The position numbers and the translations under genes are program-made. From positions 1-61,799 of the forward strand of contig JAKOND010000047.1 of the NCBI GenBank assembly GCA_022702125.1: DNA of 61,799 bases. The letters run 5' to 3'. Origin of the DNA: Burkholderiaceae bacterium (GTDB taxonomy: Bacteria; Pseudomonadota; Gammaproteobacteria; Burkholderiales; Burkholderiaceae_C). Below, one piece after another: positions 43,903 through 55,188 of this stretch. The notes beneath the pieces were generated by a model. That model searched no databases and had not been told where the DNA came from. It saw only the letters and a list, made by a program, of their open reading frames with translations. The stretch's first letter is position 1. Each line of letters begins with the position of its first letter.

Positions 43903-45885
43903 TTAGAGGGGAGGGGCCGAGTCGGAGAAGTAGACGGTGGCCAGCGGCGGGACGGTCGCCACGATGCTGTGGCCGTGGCTGCCGCAGGCGACCGGCTGCG
44001 CTTCGCAGCCGCCCAGGTTGCCAACGCCGCTGCCGCCGTAGAGGGCCGCGTCGCTGTTGAGCACCTCGCGCCAGAGGCCGGCGCGCGGAACGCCGATGCG
44101 CAGTCCGTGGAGCGGCGCGGCGGTCAGGTTGCAGACCGCGAGCAGGTCGCCGCCGTCCCCGTCGGCATGCCGCAGGAAGGCGAACGTCGTGGCGGGGGCG
44201 TGCGAGGTGGTGGCCCAGGAGAACCCGTCCTTCGAGAAGTCGAGGCGGTGGAGCGCCGGATGGGACCGGTAGACGCGGTTGAGGTCCGCCACCCACCGGC
44301 CGATGCCGGCGTGCATCGGGTCGTTCCAGAGATGCCAGTCGAGCGTGCGCTCGTGGTGCCATTCCTGCTCCTGGCCGAATTCGCCGCCCATGAACAGGAG
44401 TTTCTTGCCGGGATGCGCCCACATCAGGCCGTAGAGCGTGCGCAGTCCCGCGAAGCGCTGCCAGTCGTCGCCCGGTTGGCGACCCAGCAGGCTGCCCTTG
44501 CCGTACACCACCTCGTCGTGCGAGAGGGGCAACAGGAAGTTCTCGTCGAACGCGTACCAGAAGGAGAAGCGCACGTCCTCCTGGTGGTACTCGCGGTAGA
44601 AGTGCGGCCGTTCGAAATAGCGCAGGGTGTCGTTCATCCACCCCATGTTCCATTTCATGCCGAAGCCGATGCCGCCGTGCTCGACCGGGCGCGAGACGCC
44701 CTGCCAGCTCGACGACTCCTCGGCGATCATCTGCACGTCCGGGAAGGCGGCGTACACCGCCGTGTTGAGGTCGCGCAGGAACTGCACCGCCGGCCAGTTC
44801 TGGTTGCTGCCGTCGGGGTTCGGGATCCACTGGTCGTGCTCGCGCGAGAAGTCCAGGTACAGGATGGACGCCACCGCATCGACCCGCAGGCCGTCGAAGT
44901 GGTAGTGCTGCAGCCAGAACAGCGCGTTGCTGACCAGGAAGTCGCGCACCTCGAAGCGGCCGTAGTTGAAGATCAGGCTGTTCCACTGCGGATGGAAGCC
45001 CAGGCGCGGGTCCTCGTGCTCGTAGAGGTGGGTGCCGTCGAAGCGGCCCAGGCCGTGCGCGTCCGCCGGGAAGTGCGAGGGCACCCAGTCGAGCAGCACG
45101 CCGATGCCGTGCTGGTGCAGGGTATCGACCAGCGCCATCAGGTCCTGCGGGGTTCCGTAGCGGGCGCTGGGGGCGAAATACCCGGTGATCTGGTAGCCCC
45201 ACGATCCGTAGAACGGATGCTCGGCCACCGGCATCAGCTCCACGTGGGTGAAGCCCAGGTTGCGGCAGTGGGCCGCGATGCGGTGCGCGGCTTCGCGGTA
45301 ATTGAGGTAGCTGCCGTCCTCGGCGCGCTGCCAGGAGCCCAGGTGCAGCTCGTAGATCGAGACCGGCGACTGCAGGCTCTGGCGCTCGCCGCGCGAACGC
45401 ATCCAGTCGTCGTCGCCCCAGACGTAGTCCAGCCGGGCGACGCGCGATGCGGTGCGCGGCGGGCACTCGGCCTGGAAGCCGAACGGGTCGGCCTTCTCCA
45501 GGATCTCGCCGTGCGGGGATTCGATGCGGTACTTGTAGCAGTCGCCTTCGTGGGCCGCCGCGACGATGGCCGTCCAGCGGCCGCTGCCGTCCTGCAGCGG
45601 CTGCATCGCGTCGCCCTGCCAGCCGTTGAAGTCGCCGATCACCGAGACGCTGCGCGCGTTCGGGGCCCAGACGGCGAAGGCGACGCCCCCCGCGCCGTTC
45701 GGCGCCAGGTGCGCGCCGAGGGTTTCGAACTGCCGGAAATGGGGAGGCGCCTGGAGGCTCGGGAGACTGCTGCCGGAGGCAGCGGCCGCGGGCGCCGGAA
45801 GAGGGACGGCGCCTTCTGCAGCGGAAGGCAGGCTGGAGGACGGAGCGGGAGTTCCCGCTGGCGGCACGACCGTGCGCGATGTCAT
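43903..45885 (-). CDS. glgB: 1,4-alpha-glucan branching enzyme GlgB
   Basis: The 660-residue GH13 enzyme adds alpha-1,6 branches to glycogen. After about 55 residues of Ala/Pro-rich leader come a CBM48 domain ([24 protein letters not shown]) and catalytic motifs [27 protein letters not shown] (nucleophile Asp), [11 protein letters not shown] (acid Glu), [13 protein letters not shown] and FMGGEFGQ. It is the first gene of the glycogen-trehalose operon and follows a 235-bp non-coding stretch. The start MTSRTVVPP was chosen because no family residues lie further upstream. Confidence 0.94.
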   Translation of the reverse strand: MTSRTVVPPAGTPAPSSSLPSAAEGAVPLPAPAAAASGSSLPSLQAPPHFRQFETLGAHLAPNGAGGVAFAVWAPNARSVSVIGDFNGWQGDAMQPLQDGSGRWTAIVAAAHEGDCYKYRIESPHGEILEKADPFGFQAECPPRTASRVARLDYVWGDDDWMRSRGERQSLQSPVSIYELHLGSWQRAEDGSYLNYREAAHRIAAHCRNLGFTHVELMPVAEHPFYGSWGYQITGYFAPSARYGTPQDLMALVDTLHQHGIGVLLDWVPSHFPADAHGLGRFDGTHLYEHEDPRLGFHPQWNSLIFNYGRFEVRDFLVSNALFWLQHYHFDGLRVDAVASILYLDFSREHDQWIPNPDGSNQNWPAVQFLRDLNTAVYAAFPDVQMIAEESSSWQGVSRPVEHGGIGFGMKWNMGWMNDTLRYFERPHFYREYHQEDVRFSFWYAFDENFLLPLSHDEVVYGKGSLLGRQPGDDWQRFAGLRTLYGLMWAHPGKKLLFMGGEFGQEQEWHHERTLDWHLWNDPMHAGIGRWVADLNRVYRSHPALHRLDFSKDGFSWATTSHAPATTFAFLRHADGDGGDLLAVCNLTAAPLHGLRIGVPRAGLWREVLNSDAALYGGSGVGNLGGCEAQPVACGSHGHSIVATVPPLATVYFSDSAPPL

Positions 45886-45936
45886 GGTGGGGAGGTCCGG
45901 AGAGATGCTCCGCGGGGGATCGCGGGCTGCCGTTTC

Positions 45937-45942
45937 ATTATG
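45937..45942 (-). promoter_or_regulatory. Possible -10 box for the glgB operon
   Basis: CATAAT on the minus strand, about 50 bp before the glgB start, is the best -10-like hexamer in the 235-bp region between folK and glgB; TGTCCA 17 bp upstream is a poor -35. The rest of that region (45886-46120) holds GACG-type tandem bases (45961-45977) and no gene I can support. Confidence 0.3.
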
Positions 45943-46120
45943 TGTTGCAGCGCAGCAATGGACAGACGGACGGACGGTGTTTTCCCTGTAGGCAAGCACC
46001 GACAGGCGGTCCGGCGGTCCGTCTTCCGGATCGGGCGACGACGGGCCTGCCTGCGCGCCTGCCGGTCATCCGCAGGATCGCTTGCGGGACCGCCGCATGC
46101 GGGGCGCCCCCGCAACCGGC

Positions 46121-46630
46121 TCAGTCGGAGGGGATCGGAGAAATGACCTGCCCCGCCACCGCGGCCAGGCAGTCCGGCGGGACCAGACCGGGCGCGATTT
46201 CGGCCAGCGGCACCAGCACGAAGGCACGCTCGTACATGCGCGGATGCGGCAGCTGCAGCCGTGGGACATCGAGTCGCAGGTCGTCGTAGCGCAGCACGTC
46301 GAGGTCGAGCGTGCGCGGCGCATTGCGGTAGGGCCGCTGCCGGCCCGCGGCGTCTTCCAGCGCCTGCAGGTGGTCGAGCAATTCCAGCGGCGCGCAGGCG
46401 GTCCGTAGCCGCGCGACCGCGTTGAGGTAGTCCGGCCCGTCGGAATCCACCGGCGCGGTGCGGTAGAAGGACGACACCGCCGTCACCGCGGTGCCCGGCA
46501 GGCGGGCGAGTGCGTCGAGCGCGTGGCGCAGGGTGGCCCGCGCGTCGCCGAGGTTGGCGCCGAGCGCGACGAAGGCGTCGTGGCGGTCCGCGCCGCCATG
46601 ACCGGCCGGGGTGGAATCGTCGGCGGACAA
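46121..46630 (-). CDS. folK: HPPK pyrophosphokinase FolK, TTG start
   Basis: The 169-residue protein transfers pyrophosphate from ATP to 6-hydroxymethyl-7,8-dihydropterin in folate synthesis. Its motifs are VALGANLGDARATLRHAL, VSSFYRTAPVD, YLNAVARL, RTLDLDVLRYDD and LPHPRMYERAFVLVPLAEI. TTG at 46630 is the only start codon in frame between the pcnB stop and the first conserved residues; no strong ribosome-binding site is visible, and pcnB ends 19 bp upstream, so reinitiation is possible. It closes the hda-HAD-pcnB-folK series. Confidence 0.9.
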   Translation of the reverse strand: MSADDSTPAGHGGADRHDAFVALGANLGDARATLRHALDALARLPGTAVTAVSSFYRTAPVDSDGPDYLNAVARLRTACAPLELLDHLQALEDAAGRQRPYRNAPRTLDLDVLRYDDLRLDVPRLQLPHPRMYERAFVLVPLAEIAPGLVPPDCLAAVAGQVISPIPSD

Positions 46631-46649
46631 GGGAGTCGGCCCGGGGGGC

Positions 46650-48542
46650 TCAGCGATCGTCTTCCGGCGCGGCGGGAGCCGGCGCATCGCTGCCGCCCTC
46701 GGGCTTGCGACGGCGGGTGCGCGTCCGGCGCGGGCGCGCGGCGTCGCCGAGTTCCGCTTCGGACTCGGCGGTGAAGGCGGAGACGAAACGGGGACGCTCG
46801 TCCGCCTCGCCCTCGGCCGCGGGGGCTTCGGCCTCGGGGGTATCGCGCTCCCGGGCGGGGCGCGGATTACGCTCGCGCGCCGGCGCGGACCGGGGGGCCG
46901 GGGCTTCGTCGGGCGTCGCGCCGGCGCCGGTCCCGGCATCGCCGCCGCCATCGGTGCCGGTGTCGTCGAACGACGCGCCCTCGGCATCGCCGCCGCCGCT
47001 GCCGCTGGCGTTCGACTTGCGGCGCCGGCGGCGCTTGCGGGGCGCCGGCGCCTCGCCTTCGGCCGGCGGCGGCGCATCCCCGGCCTGCGGCTCGCCGTCG
47101 GCCTCGTCGGCGCGGGCGGCCTTCGGCAGCCGGTGCGCCACCGGCGCGGCCTTGCGCTGGCGGCTCTTCTGCTCCTCGCGCACCTGCTCCATCAAGTCCT
47201 CGCGGCGCGCGTCGTCGGCGGTGCTGAATTCCTGCCACCAGTCGGCCAGCGCCTCGTCCACCTCGCCGATGTCGGCGCGCAGCCGCATGAAGTCGAAGCC
47301 GGCGCGGAAGCGCGGCTGCTCGACCAGGCTGAAGGGCGTGCTGCCGCTGCGCTTCTCGAAGCGCGGCTGCATGACCCAGATCTCGCGCATGTCGGCGGCC
47401 AGCTTGCCGCGGCCGGACACGTCGCCGATGCGGGCGTTGAACACGTCGTCGATCGCGTCCTGCAGCGCCGGGAAGGCATGCTGGCGGTCGGCGATGCGGC
47501 GGTTCCAGCCCTCGTACACATCGGCCCACAGCACGGTCGCGAGCAGGAAGCTCGGCGCCACCGGCTTGCCTTCGCCGACGCGGCGGTCGGTGTCCGCCAG
47601 GGCCGCGTTGACGAAGGGCTGCTCGGCGCGCTCGACCACCAGGTCGAGCAGCGGGTAGATGCCGCGCTCCAGGCCCAGCTTCTTGAGCTGCGCGACGGTG
47701 GCCAGCGCGTGGCCGGTCTGCAGCAGCTTGAGCATCTCGTCGAACAGCCGGCTCTGCGGCACGTCGGCCAGCAGCGCCTGCGAGGCCACCAGCGGCGCGG
47801 CGGTCTTGGCGTCGAGCGTGAAGCCCAGCGCGCTGAGCTTGGCCGCGAAGCGCACCGCGCGGATGATGCGCACCGGGTCCTCGCGGTAGCGGGCCGCGGC
47901 GTCGCCGATCATGCGCAGGGTGAGCTTCTGGCTGTCCTGGATGCCGCCGTGGTAGTCCACCACCACCTGGCGCTCGGGGTCGTAGTACATCGCGTTGACG
48001 GTGAAGTCCCGGCGGATCGCGTCCTCTTCCTGGGGGCCCCAGACGTTGTCGCGCAGCACCCGGCCGGTCGAGTCGACCGCGTGGTGCATGTTGGCGAGCT
48101 CGCTCTTGCTGGTGCGCTCATTGCCGGCCACCTGCTCGGCTGCCGCGTTGTCGAGGTAGGCGCGGAAGGTGGAGACCTCGATCACCTCGTGCTCCCGGCC
48201 CCGGCCGTAGACCACGTGCACGATGCGGAAGCGCCGGCCGATGATGAAGGCGCGGCGGAACAGCGCCTTGACCTGCTCGGGCGTGGCGTTGGTGGCCACG
48301 TCGAAGTCCTTGGGCCGCAGGCCGACCAGCAGGTCGCGCACCGCGCCGCCGACGATGTAGGCCTCGAAGCCGGCTTCCTTGAGGGTCTGGACCACGTCCT
48401 TGGCGCGGCGGTCCACCAGGTCCGGGTCGATGCGGTGGACGCTGTGCGGCACCTCCTCGCGCTTGCCGAAGTTCGGCTTCCGGGGCTTGGCGGGCGCCGC
48501 CGGCGCCTTGCGCAGCAGCTTGTCGATGAGGGCTTTGATCAT
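46650..48542 (-). CDS. pcnB: Poly(A) polymerase I PcnB with disordered C-terminal tail
   Basis: The 630-residue protein adds 3' poly(A) tails to RNA and marks it for decay. The nucleotidyltransferase head is clear: YIVGGAVRDLLVGLRPKDFDVATNA, FTVNAMYY, then RMIGDAAARYREDPVRIIRAVRFAAKL of the family RNA-binding domain. After about residue 460 comes a tail with RKRRRRRKSNASGSG, acidic runs and [16 protein letters not shown]. coli PcnB is about 460 residues. The ATG overlaps the HAD gene stop by 4 bp (ATGA). Confidence 0.93.
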   Translation of the reverse strand: MIKALIDKLLRKAPAAPAKPRKPNFGKREEVPHSVHRIDPDLVDRRAKDVVQTLKEAGFEAYIVGGAVRDLLVGLRPKDFDVATNATPEQVKALFRRAFIIGRRFRIVHVVYGRGREHEVIEVSTFRAYLDNAAAEQVAGNERTSKSELANMHHAVDSTGRVLRDNVWGPQEEDAIRRDFTVNAMYYDPERQVVVDYHGGIQDSQKLTLRMIGDAAARYREDPVRIIRAVRFAAKLSALGFTLDAKTAAPLVASQALLADVPQSRLFDEMLKLLQTGHALATVAQLKKLGLERGIYPLLDLVVERAEQPFVNAALADTDRRVGEGKPVAPSFLLATVLWADVYEGWNRRIADRQHAFPALQDAIDDVFNARIGDVSGRGKLAADMREIWVMQPRFEKRSGSTPFSLVEQPRFRAGFDFMRLRADIGEVDEALADWWQEFSTADDARREDLMEQVREEQKSRQRKAAPVAHRLPKAARADEADGEPQAGDAPPPAEGEAPAPRKRRRRRKSNASGSGGGDAEGASFDDTGTDGGGDAGTGAGATPDEAPAPRSAPARERNPRPARERDTPEAEAPAAEGEADERPRFVSAFTAESEAELGDAARPRRTRTRRRKPEGGSDAPAPAAPEDDR

Positions 48543-49252
48543 TTTTGTTCTGGCAGGAGAAGGTCGGGCGGCTGCGCCGCGGAGGCGTCGGCGAACAGGT
48601 CGAGGATGCGCCAGCCGCGCTCGCGGGCGATGGCGCGCAGGCGCTCGTCGGGGTTGGTCGCCACCGGGTGGTCCACCTTCTCCAGCAGCGCCAGGTCGTT
48701 GAGGGAATCGGAATAGAAGGTGGTCTCGGCGTCGTCCCAGCCCAGGCCGCGCGCCGCGAGCCAGGCCTCGACCCGGGCGACCTTGCCTTCGCGCACCGAG
48801 GGGATGCCGGCGATGGCGCCGGTGATCCAGCCGTCGTCGCCGCGTTCGAGGTCCACCGCGATCAGCTCGTCCACGCCGAGCGCGCGGGCGATCGGACGGG
48901 TGACGAATTCGTTGGTGGCGGTGACGATGACGACCGTGTCGCCGGCCGCCTGGTGGCCGCGCACCAGGTCGCGGGCGGCCGGGGTGATGGCCGGCCCGAT
49001 GACCTCGGCCATGTAGCGCCGGTGCGCTTCGGCGCCGGCCTCGGCGCCCCGCTGGCGCACCGCGTCGGTGGCGAAGCGCACGTAGTCGTGGATGTCGAGC
49101 GTGCCGGCGCGGTAGTGGGCGAAGAATTCGTCGTTGCGGCGGGCGAAGGCGTCGCGGTCGGTCCAGCCCAGCGCGGTGGTGAAGACGCCCCAGGAATGGT
49201 CGGAATCCAGCGGCAGCAGGGTGTGGTCGAGGTCGAAAAGTGCGAGTTTCAT
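48539..49252 (-). CDS. HAD-superfamily phosphatase (subclass IB)
   Basis: The 237-residue protein has the HAD nucleophile motif FDLDHTLLPLDSDHSW, motif II VIVTATN, and motif III/IV GKVARVEAW and FYSDSLNDLALL. It belongs to the subfamily that includes phosphoserine phosphatase-like and histidinol-phosphatase-like enzymes; the substrate is unproven. This gene sits between hda and pcnB in many Burkholderiales. Start MKLALFD is 49252; its stop overlaps pcnB. Confidence 0.85.
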   Translation of the reverse strand: MKLALFDLDHTLLPLDSDHSWGVFTTALGWTDRDAFARRNDEFFAHYRAGTLDIHDYVRFATDAVRQRGAEAGAEAHRRYMAEVIGPAITPAARDLVRGHQAAGDTVVIVTATNEFVTRPIARALGVDELIAVDLERGDDGWITGAIAGIPSVREGKVARVEAWLAARGLGWDDAETTFYSDSLNDLALLEKVDHPVATNPDERLRAIARERGWRILDLFADASAAQPPDLLLPEQK

Positions 49253-49369
49253 GTCGGGAGCGGGGAGGCGCGGGGTCCGGCCCGGAGGCCGGACGGGCAT
49301 GCCGCGCGGGCCGAGCGCACACGCGATTTTGCGCCCTCGGCCGAAAGACGGTGTGCCGGCGTCATCCGG

Positions 49370-50056
49370 CTATTCCGATTCCAGCATCGACTTGAGCATC
49401 GGGATGGTCACCGCCCGCTTGGTGCGCAGGCCGTAGCCGTCGAGATGGTCGAGCAGCTGCTTGAGGCTGCCGAGGTCGCGGCTGAAGCGCTTGTGCATGA
49501 AATCCAGCACCTCGGCGCCGAGCACGATGCCGCGCGCGTCGGCCTCCTGGCGCAGCGCCTGGCGCTGGCCGGCCTCGTCGAGCGGGTCGAGGTGGAAGAC
49601 GTCGCCCCAGCCGAGCCGGCTGCGCAGGTCCTCGCGCAGCCGCAGGTCGGCCGGCGCCGCGTCGCCGGCGGCCAGCACCCAGCACCGGTGGGTGCTGGCG
49701 TTGACGAACCACTTGAAGGCGGCGTGCTGCTGCACCGGATCGTAGAGGTGGACCTCGTCGAGCATCACCGCGGCCCATGATTCGTCGTATTCCTCGGGCG
49801 TGTGGACCGAGGCGTCGAGCCAGCCCACCCGGGCGCCCTGCTCGCGCAGCGAGGCGCGCAGGGCTTCGAGCAGGTGGGTCTTGCCGCTGCCGGGCTTGCC
49901 CCAGAGGTAGGTCGGCACCAGGGCGCCGGGCCGGTGGTGGCTGTCGGCCCGGCTCCAGAAGCGCAGGTGGCCCAATGCGCCCGCGTTCGACCCGGCGACG
50001 AAGCTGTCGAGCGTCGGCCCGGTGGCGAGGCCGATGTCGAGGGCGATTTGCTTCAT
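49370..50056 (-). CDS. hda: DnaA regulatory inactivator Hda
   Basis: The 228-residue AAA+ protein resembles the DnaA ATPase domain: Walker [15 protein letters not shown], Walker [11 protein letters not shown], a sensor-I-like [11 protein letters not shown] and a C-terminal lid [20 protein letters not shown]. Hda bound to the DNA clamp stimulates ATP hydrolysis by DnaA and so limits re-initiation of replication. MKQIALDIG is the usual start; MQMKQ two codons upstream is possible. It is divergent from purM. Confidence 0.92.
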   Translation of the reverse strand: MKQIALDIGLATGPTLDSFVAGSNAGALGHLRFWSRADSHHRPGALVPTYLWGKPGSGKTHLLEALRASLREQGARVGWLDASVHTPEEYDESWAAVMLDEVHLYDPVQQHAAFKWFVNASTHRCWVLAAGDAAPADLRLREDLRSRLGWGDVFHLDPLDEAGQRQALRQEADARGIVLGAEVLDFMHKRFSRDLGSLKQLLDHLDGYGLRTKRAVTIPMLKSMLESE

Positions 50057-50145
50057 CTGCATGAAGGCAGGCGCGGCGGAGGGAAAAGCGGTGGCATGCG
50101 GGGGAGAACGTTCGGGAGCGGTCCAGGCCGCCCGGGAGCCCGCCT

Positions 50146-50165
50146 TAGAATCTGCGCGAATTCTA
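50146..50165. promoter_or_regulatory. Facing TAGAAT boxes in the hda/purM divergent region
   Basis: TAGAAT at 50146-50151 reads toward purM, and the same hexamer at 50165-50160 reads toward hda, so together they make a 6-bp-arm inverted repeat (TAGAAT-N8-ATTCTA). The simplest reading is two back-to-back -10 boxes for divergent promoters; an operator is an alternative. The remaining 190 bp of the region show no other structure. Confidence 0.4.
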
Positions 50166-50266
50166 GTCGTCCGGCATGTTCGGGCGGGGCGTCCGCCCCA
50201 CCCCCGCGCCACGCCCTTCCGCCCTGGCCTTTTTTTAACGCGCATGCTGGCCGCATGCGTCATCCG

Positions 50267-51313
50267 ATGAGCTCCTCCACCCCCTCCCCCACCCCGCTTT
50301 CCTACAAAGACGCCGGCGTCGACATCGATGCGGGCGACGCGCTGGTCGAGCGCATCAAGCCGCTGGCCAAGAAGACGATGCGCGAGGGCGTGCTGGCCGG
50401 CATCGGCGGCTTCGGCGCGCTGTTCGAGGTGCCCAAGCGCTACCGGGAGCCGGTGCTGGTCAGCGGCACCGACGGCGTGGGCACCAAGCTGCGGCTGGCC
50501 TTCGAATGGAACATGCACGACACGGTCGGCATCGACCTGGTCGGCATGAGCGTCAACGACGTGCTGGTGCAGGGCGCCGAGCCGCTCTTCTTCCTCGACT
50601 ACTTCGCCTGCGGCAAGCTCGACGTGGACACCGCCGCCGCGGTGGTCGGCGGCATCGCCCGCGGCTGCGAGCTCTCGGGCTGCGCGCTGATCGGCGGCGA
50701 GACGGCCGAGATGCCGGGCATGTACCCCGACGGCGAGTACGACCTCGCGGGCTTCGCCGTCGGCGCGGTCGAGAAGTCGAAGATCCTGACCGGCCAGGAC
50801 GTGCGTCCCGGCGACGCGGTGCTGGGCCTGGCCTCCAACGGCGTGCACTCCAACGGCTTCTCGCTGGTGCGCAAGGTCATCGAGCGCGCCGGCAGCGACC
50901 TGCCCGAAACGCTCGACGGCCAGCCCTTCCGCCAGGCGGTGATGGCGCCGACCCGCCTCTACGTGAAGCCGGTGCTGCAGGCCCTGGCGCAGCACCCGGT
51001 CAAGGCGCTGGCCCACATCACCGGCGGCGGCCTGCTCGAGAACATCCCGCGCGTGCTGCCCGAGGGCACCGCCGCCCACCTGGAGAAAGGCAGCTGGCCG
51101 CAGACCGAACTCTTCGCCTGGCTGCAGCGGGTGGCGGGCATCGACGACGCCGAGATGAACCGCACCTTCAACAACGGCATCGGCATGGTGGTGGTGGTGG
51201 CGGCGGAGCATGCCGACGCCACGGCGGAAACGCTGCGCGCCGCCGGCGAGCAGGTGCACCGCATCGGCGCCATCGCGGCGCGCGGCGAGGGCGCGGCCGT
51301 CGTGGTCGCCTGA
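50267..51313 (+). CDS. purM: Phosphoribosylaminoimidazole synthetase PurM (AIR synthetase)
   Basis: The 348-residue ATP-dependent cyclase makes AIR from FGAM in purine synthesis. Motifs are [90 protein letters not shown] and [17 protein letters not shown]. An in-frame ATG at 50255 is the alternative start; neither has a strong ribosome-binding site. The gene is 74 bp ahead of the AI-2E/PerM gene on the same strand. Confidence 0.96.
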   Translation: MSSSTPSPTPLSYKDAGVDIDAGDALVERIKPLAKKTMREGVLAGIGGFGALFEVPKRYREPVLVSGTDGVGTKLRLAFEWNMHDTVGIDLVGMSVNDVLVQGAEPLFFLDYFACGKLDVDTAAAVVGGIARGCELSGCALIGGETAEMPGMYPDGEYDLAGFAVGAVEKSKILTGQDVRPGDAVLGLASNGVHSNGFSLVRKVIERAGSDLPETLDGQPFRQAVMAPTRLYVKPVLQALAQHPVKALAHITGGGLLENIPRVLPEGTAAHLEKGSWPQTELFAWLQRVAGIDDAEMNRTFNNGIGMVVVVAAEHADATAETLRAAGEQVHRIGAIAARGEGAAVVVA

Positions 51314-51386
51314 GCCCGCGACCGCCTGACCGACCGATCTCCCCGCCGCGCCCGCACCCTCCGACTCCGGAGCCGAACCGCCCTCC

Positions 51387-52577
51387 ATGCGCCCACGCCG
51401 TCCGCTTCGTTCACCGGCCCTGCCCGTGCAGCGCCCCGCCCCGGACCGCGGCCCGTTGCCGCCGAACGAGAACGACGGACCGGCGCCGTCCGCCCGGACC
51501 GCGGGCATGGCTGCGGCCATGACCGCGCCGTGCGCAGGCCGGCTCGCGGTGGTGAGCTACCTGCTGGTGGCGGCCCTGCTGCTGCTGGTGATGTTCCATG
51601 GCCTGCTGCCGGGGCTGCTGTGCGTCTGCGCCGGCTTCCTCGGCACGCGGGCCATCGCGCGGACGCTCGCGCGGATGCTGGCCCGCGGTGCGCAGCGGGC
51701 GGCGGGCGCGCCGGGCGGCGCGGACACGCCTCCGCCGGGAACGGTGGCCTCGACCATCGCCGCCGTGCTGATGATGGTCGCGCCGCTGGGCCTGCTGGCG
51801 CTGGGCCTGTCGCATGCGCGCAGCTTCGTGCTGACCGCGCCCGAGCAGTACCAGGACCTGCTGCACTACACCGCCCGCACCGTGCTGGAACTGCGCCAGA
51901 AGCTGCCGCCCGAGATGGCCGGGCACCTGCCCGAGGGCGTCGCCGAGCTGCAGCGCATGATCGCCAGCCAGCTGCGCACCCAGGCCGGCGCGCTGGCGCT
52001 GGCCGGGCGGGCGTGGCTGGGCGCGCTGCTCTTCGCGTACGTGGGCCTGCTGGTCGGCGTGCTGGCGGCCGCCAGCCCGCGGCTGCCGCCCGGCGGCCCG
52101 CTGGCGGTGCAGCTGCGCCTGCGGGCCGCGCGCTTCGGCGACGCTTTCCGGCAGATCGTGGCGGCGCAGTTCTGGATCGCTTCGTTCAACGCGCTGCTGA
52201 CTGCCGCCTTCCTGATACTGGTGCTGCCGCTCTGGGGACTGCACCTGCCCTACCGCGGAGCGCTGGTGGTGCTGACCTTCATCGCCGGGCTGATCCCCAT
52301 CGTCGGCAACCTGCTGTGCAACGCGGTCATCACCGTGGTCGGACTGTCGGTCTCGCCGGTGACCGGGCTGGCCTGCCTGGCCTTCCTGGTCCTGATCCAC
52401 AAGGCCGAGTACGTGATCAACGCCAAGGTGGTCGGCCGCAGCACCCACATGGCGGTGTGGGAGCTGCTGGCGGTGATGTTCGTGGCCGAGGCGGTCTTCG
52501 GCGCCGCCGGGCTGGTCGCGGCGCCGCTCTTCTACGCCTACCTGAAGAAAGAGCTCCAGGCCGCGCGCCTGGCCTGA
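51387..52577 (+). CDS. AI-2E/PerM-family inner-membrane permease
   Basis: The 396-residue protein has 7-8 hydrophobic segments typical of the AI-2E (PerM) family, e.g. YLLVAALLLLVMFHGLLPGLL and LAGRAWLGALLFAYVGLLVGVLA. The conserved TFIAGLIPIVGNL segment lies near residue 305 and LAFLVLIHKAEYVINAKVVG follows. Members export small molecules or ions; TqsA exports autoinducer-2, but most have no known substrate. An N-terminal 50-residue Pro/Arg-rich stretch precedes the first helix and the true start could be slightly downstream. Confidence 0.85.
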   Translation: MRPRRPLRSPALPVQRPAPDRGPLPPNENDGPAPSARTAGMAAAMTAPCAGRLAVVSYLLVAALLLLVMFHGLLPGLLCVCAGFLGTRAIARTLARMLARGAQRAAGAPGGADTPPPGTVASTIAAVLMMVAPLGLLALGLSHARSFVLTAPEQYQDLLHYTARTVLELRQKLPPEMAGHLPEGVAELQRMIASQLRTQAGALALAGRAWLGALLFAYVGLLVGVLAAASPRLPPGGPLAVQLRLRAARFGDAFRQIVAAQFWIASFNALLTAAFLILVLPLWGLHLPYRGALVVLTFIAGLIPIVGNLLCNAVITVVGLSVSPVTGLACLAFLVLIHKAEYVINAKVVGRSTHMAVWELLAVMFVAEAVFGAAGLVAAPLFYAYLKKELQAARLA

Positions 52578-52614
52578 AGCGCCGACCGGCCGCCGGCATG
52601 CGCGCCGGACGGGC

Positions 52615-53466
52615 TCAGTGCGGCGCGTTGCGCAGCGCCGCGAGCCGGATGGCGACCGAGTCGGCGTCCAGCGCGTCGTCGGCATGGTGCAGGTAGACCT
52701 GCAGGTCGTCGGCCGCTTCGGCGGCGCGGCCCTGCTCGGCGTAGGCCAGGCCCCGGTCGCGGTAGTCGGCCCAGCTGTCGGGCAGCAGCACGATCAGCCG
52801 CGACTCCACCGCCACCAGCCGCGTCCAGTCCTGCTGCTGCCGGTAGATCTCCTTGAGGTTGCGCAGCATCCGCGCCAGGATCTCGCGCGGCGTGGCGGCC
52901 TGCAGGTACAGGCCCAGCGGCACGTCGTAGTCGTCGACCAGGCCGCTGCGGCGCTTGTAGGGTTCGAGCCGCTCGCCGAGTTCCTCGCGGCTGAGCGAAT
53001 GGCCGGTGAACGGATCGATCACCACCTGGCCCCGGGGCAGGTCGATCTTGACCATGAAGTGGCCGGGGAAGTTGATGCCGTGCGCCGGCAGGCCCAGGCC
53101 CTGGGCCAGCTCCATCCACAGCACCGCGAGCGAGATCGGGATGCCGCGCCGGGTGCGCAGCACCACGTGCAGGAAGCTGTTGTCCGGGTCGTAGTAGTCG
53201 TTGACGTTGCCGCCGAAGCCCAGGTCGCCGAAGAAGAACTGGTTGAGGATGCGCAGGCGCTGCAACGGCGGCGCATCGGCCGCCAGCCGGCGCTTGAGGC
53301 GGGCGAGGAGCTGGTCGAGGTCGCCGGGGACCTGCTGGACGTCGAGGTCGGGGTACTCGTCCTGCGCCAGGCTCGCGACCGCTTCGAGCAGCGGGAAACC
53401 GTCGTCGCTCTGCACGAGGGAGCTGAAGTATCCGAGGGGCGTCGGTGCCGTGAGACTGAGGGCCAT
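52615..53466 (-). CDS. SirB1-family protein (transglutaminase-like fold with TPR)
   Basis: The 283-residue protein has the SirB1 core (LNQFFFGDLGFGGNVNDYYDPDNSF, RRGIPISLAVLWMELAQGLGLPAHGINFPGHFMV). The catalytic Cys of transglutaminases is absent there. The C-terminal third is helical and repeats like TPR units (AVESRLIVLLPDSWADYRDRGLAY). SirB1 proteins are widespread but not assigned a reaction. It lies 81 bp downstream of murJ on the same strand. Confidence 0.86.
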   Translation of the reverse strand: MALSLTAPTPLGYFSSLVQSDDGFPLLEAVASLAQDEYPDLDVQQVPGDLDQLLARLKRRLAADAPPLQRLRILNQFFFGDLGFGGNVNDYYDPDNSFLHVVLRTRRGIPISLAVLWMELAQGLGLPAHGINFPGHFMVKIDLPRGQVVIDPFTGHSLSREELGERLEPYKRRSGLVDDYDVPLGLYLQAATPREILARMLRNLKEIYRQQQDWTRLVAVESRLIVLLPDSWADYRDRGLAYAEQGRAAEAADDLQVYLHHADDALDADSVAIRLAALRNAPH

Positions 53467-53547
53467 GGCCCATTCTGGCGGCGCACGCCGAAACCCGTCA
53501 AGCGCGCCCCGCCGGCGCCCAGGGATACCGGGCCGCCGCGCGCGGCG

Positions 53548-55113
<1,566 letters not shown>

Positions 55114-55188
55114 GGGGCGCGAGTCTACGCGGGCCGTCCGGCGCGGCTCCCCGGGCCCGCGGCGCGCCGTCCCGGCGAGAATGCGGCC

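Noticed and set aside
45961-45977. Tandem GACG-type bases upstream of glgB considered as a repeat array
   Set aside because: Only about four imperfect 4-bp units without spacers; too short for a CRISPR or regulatory array.
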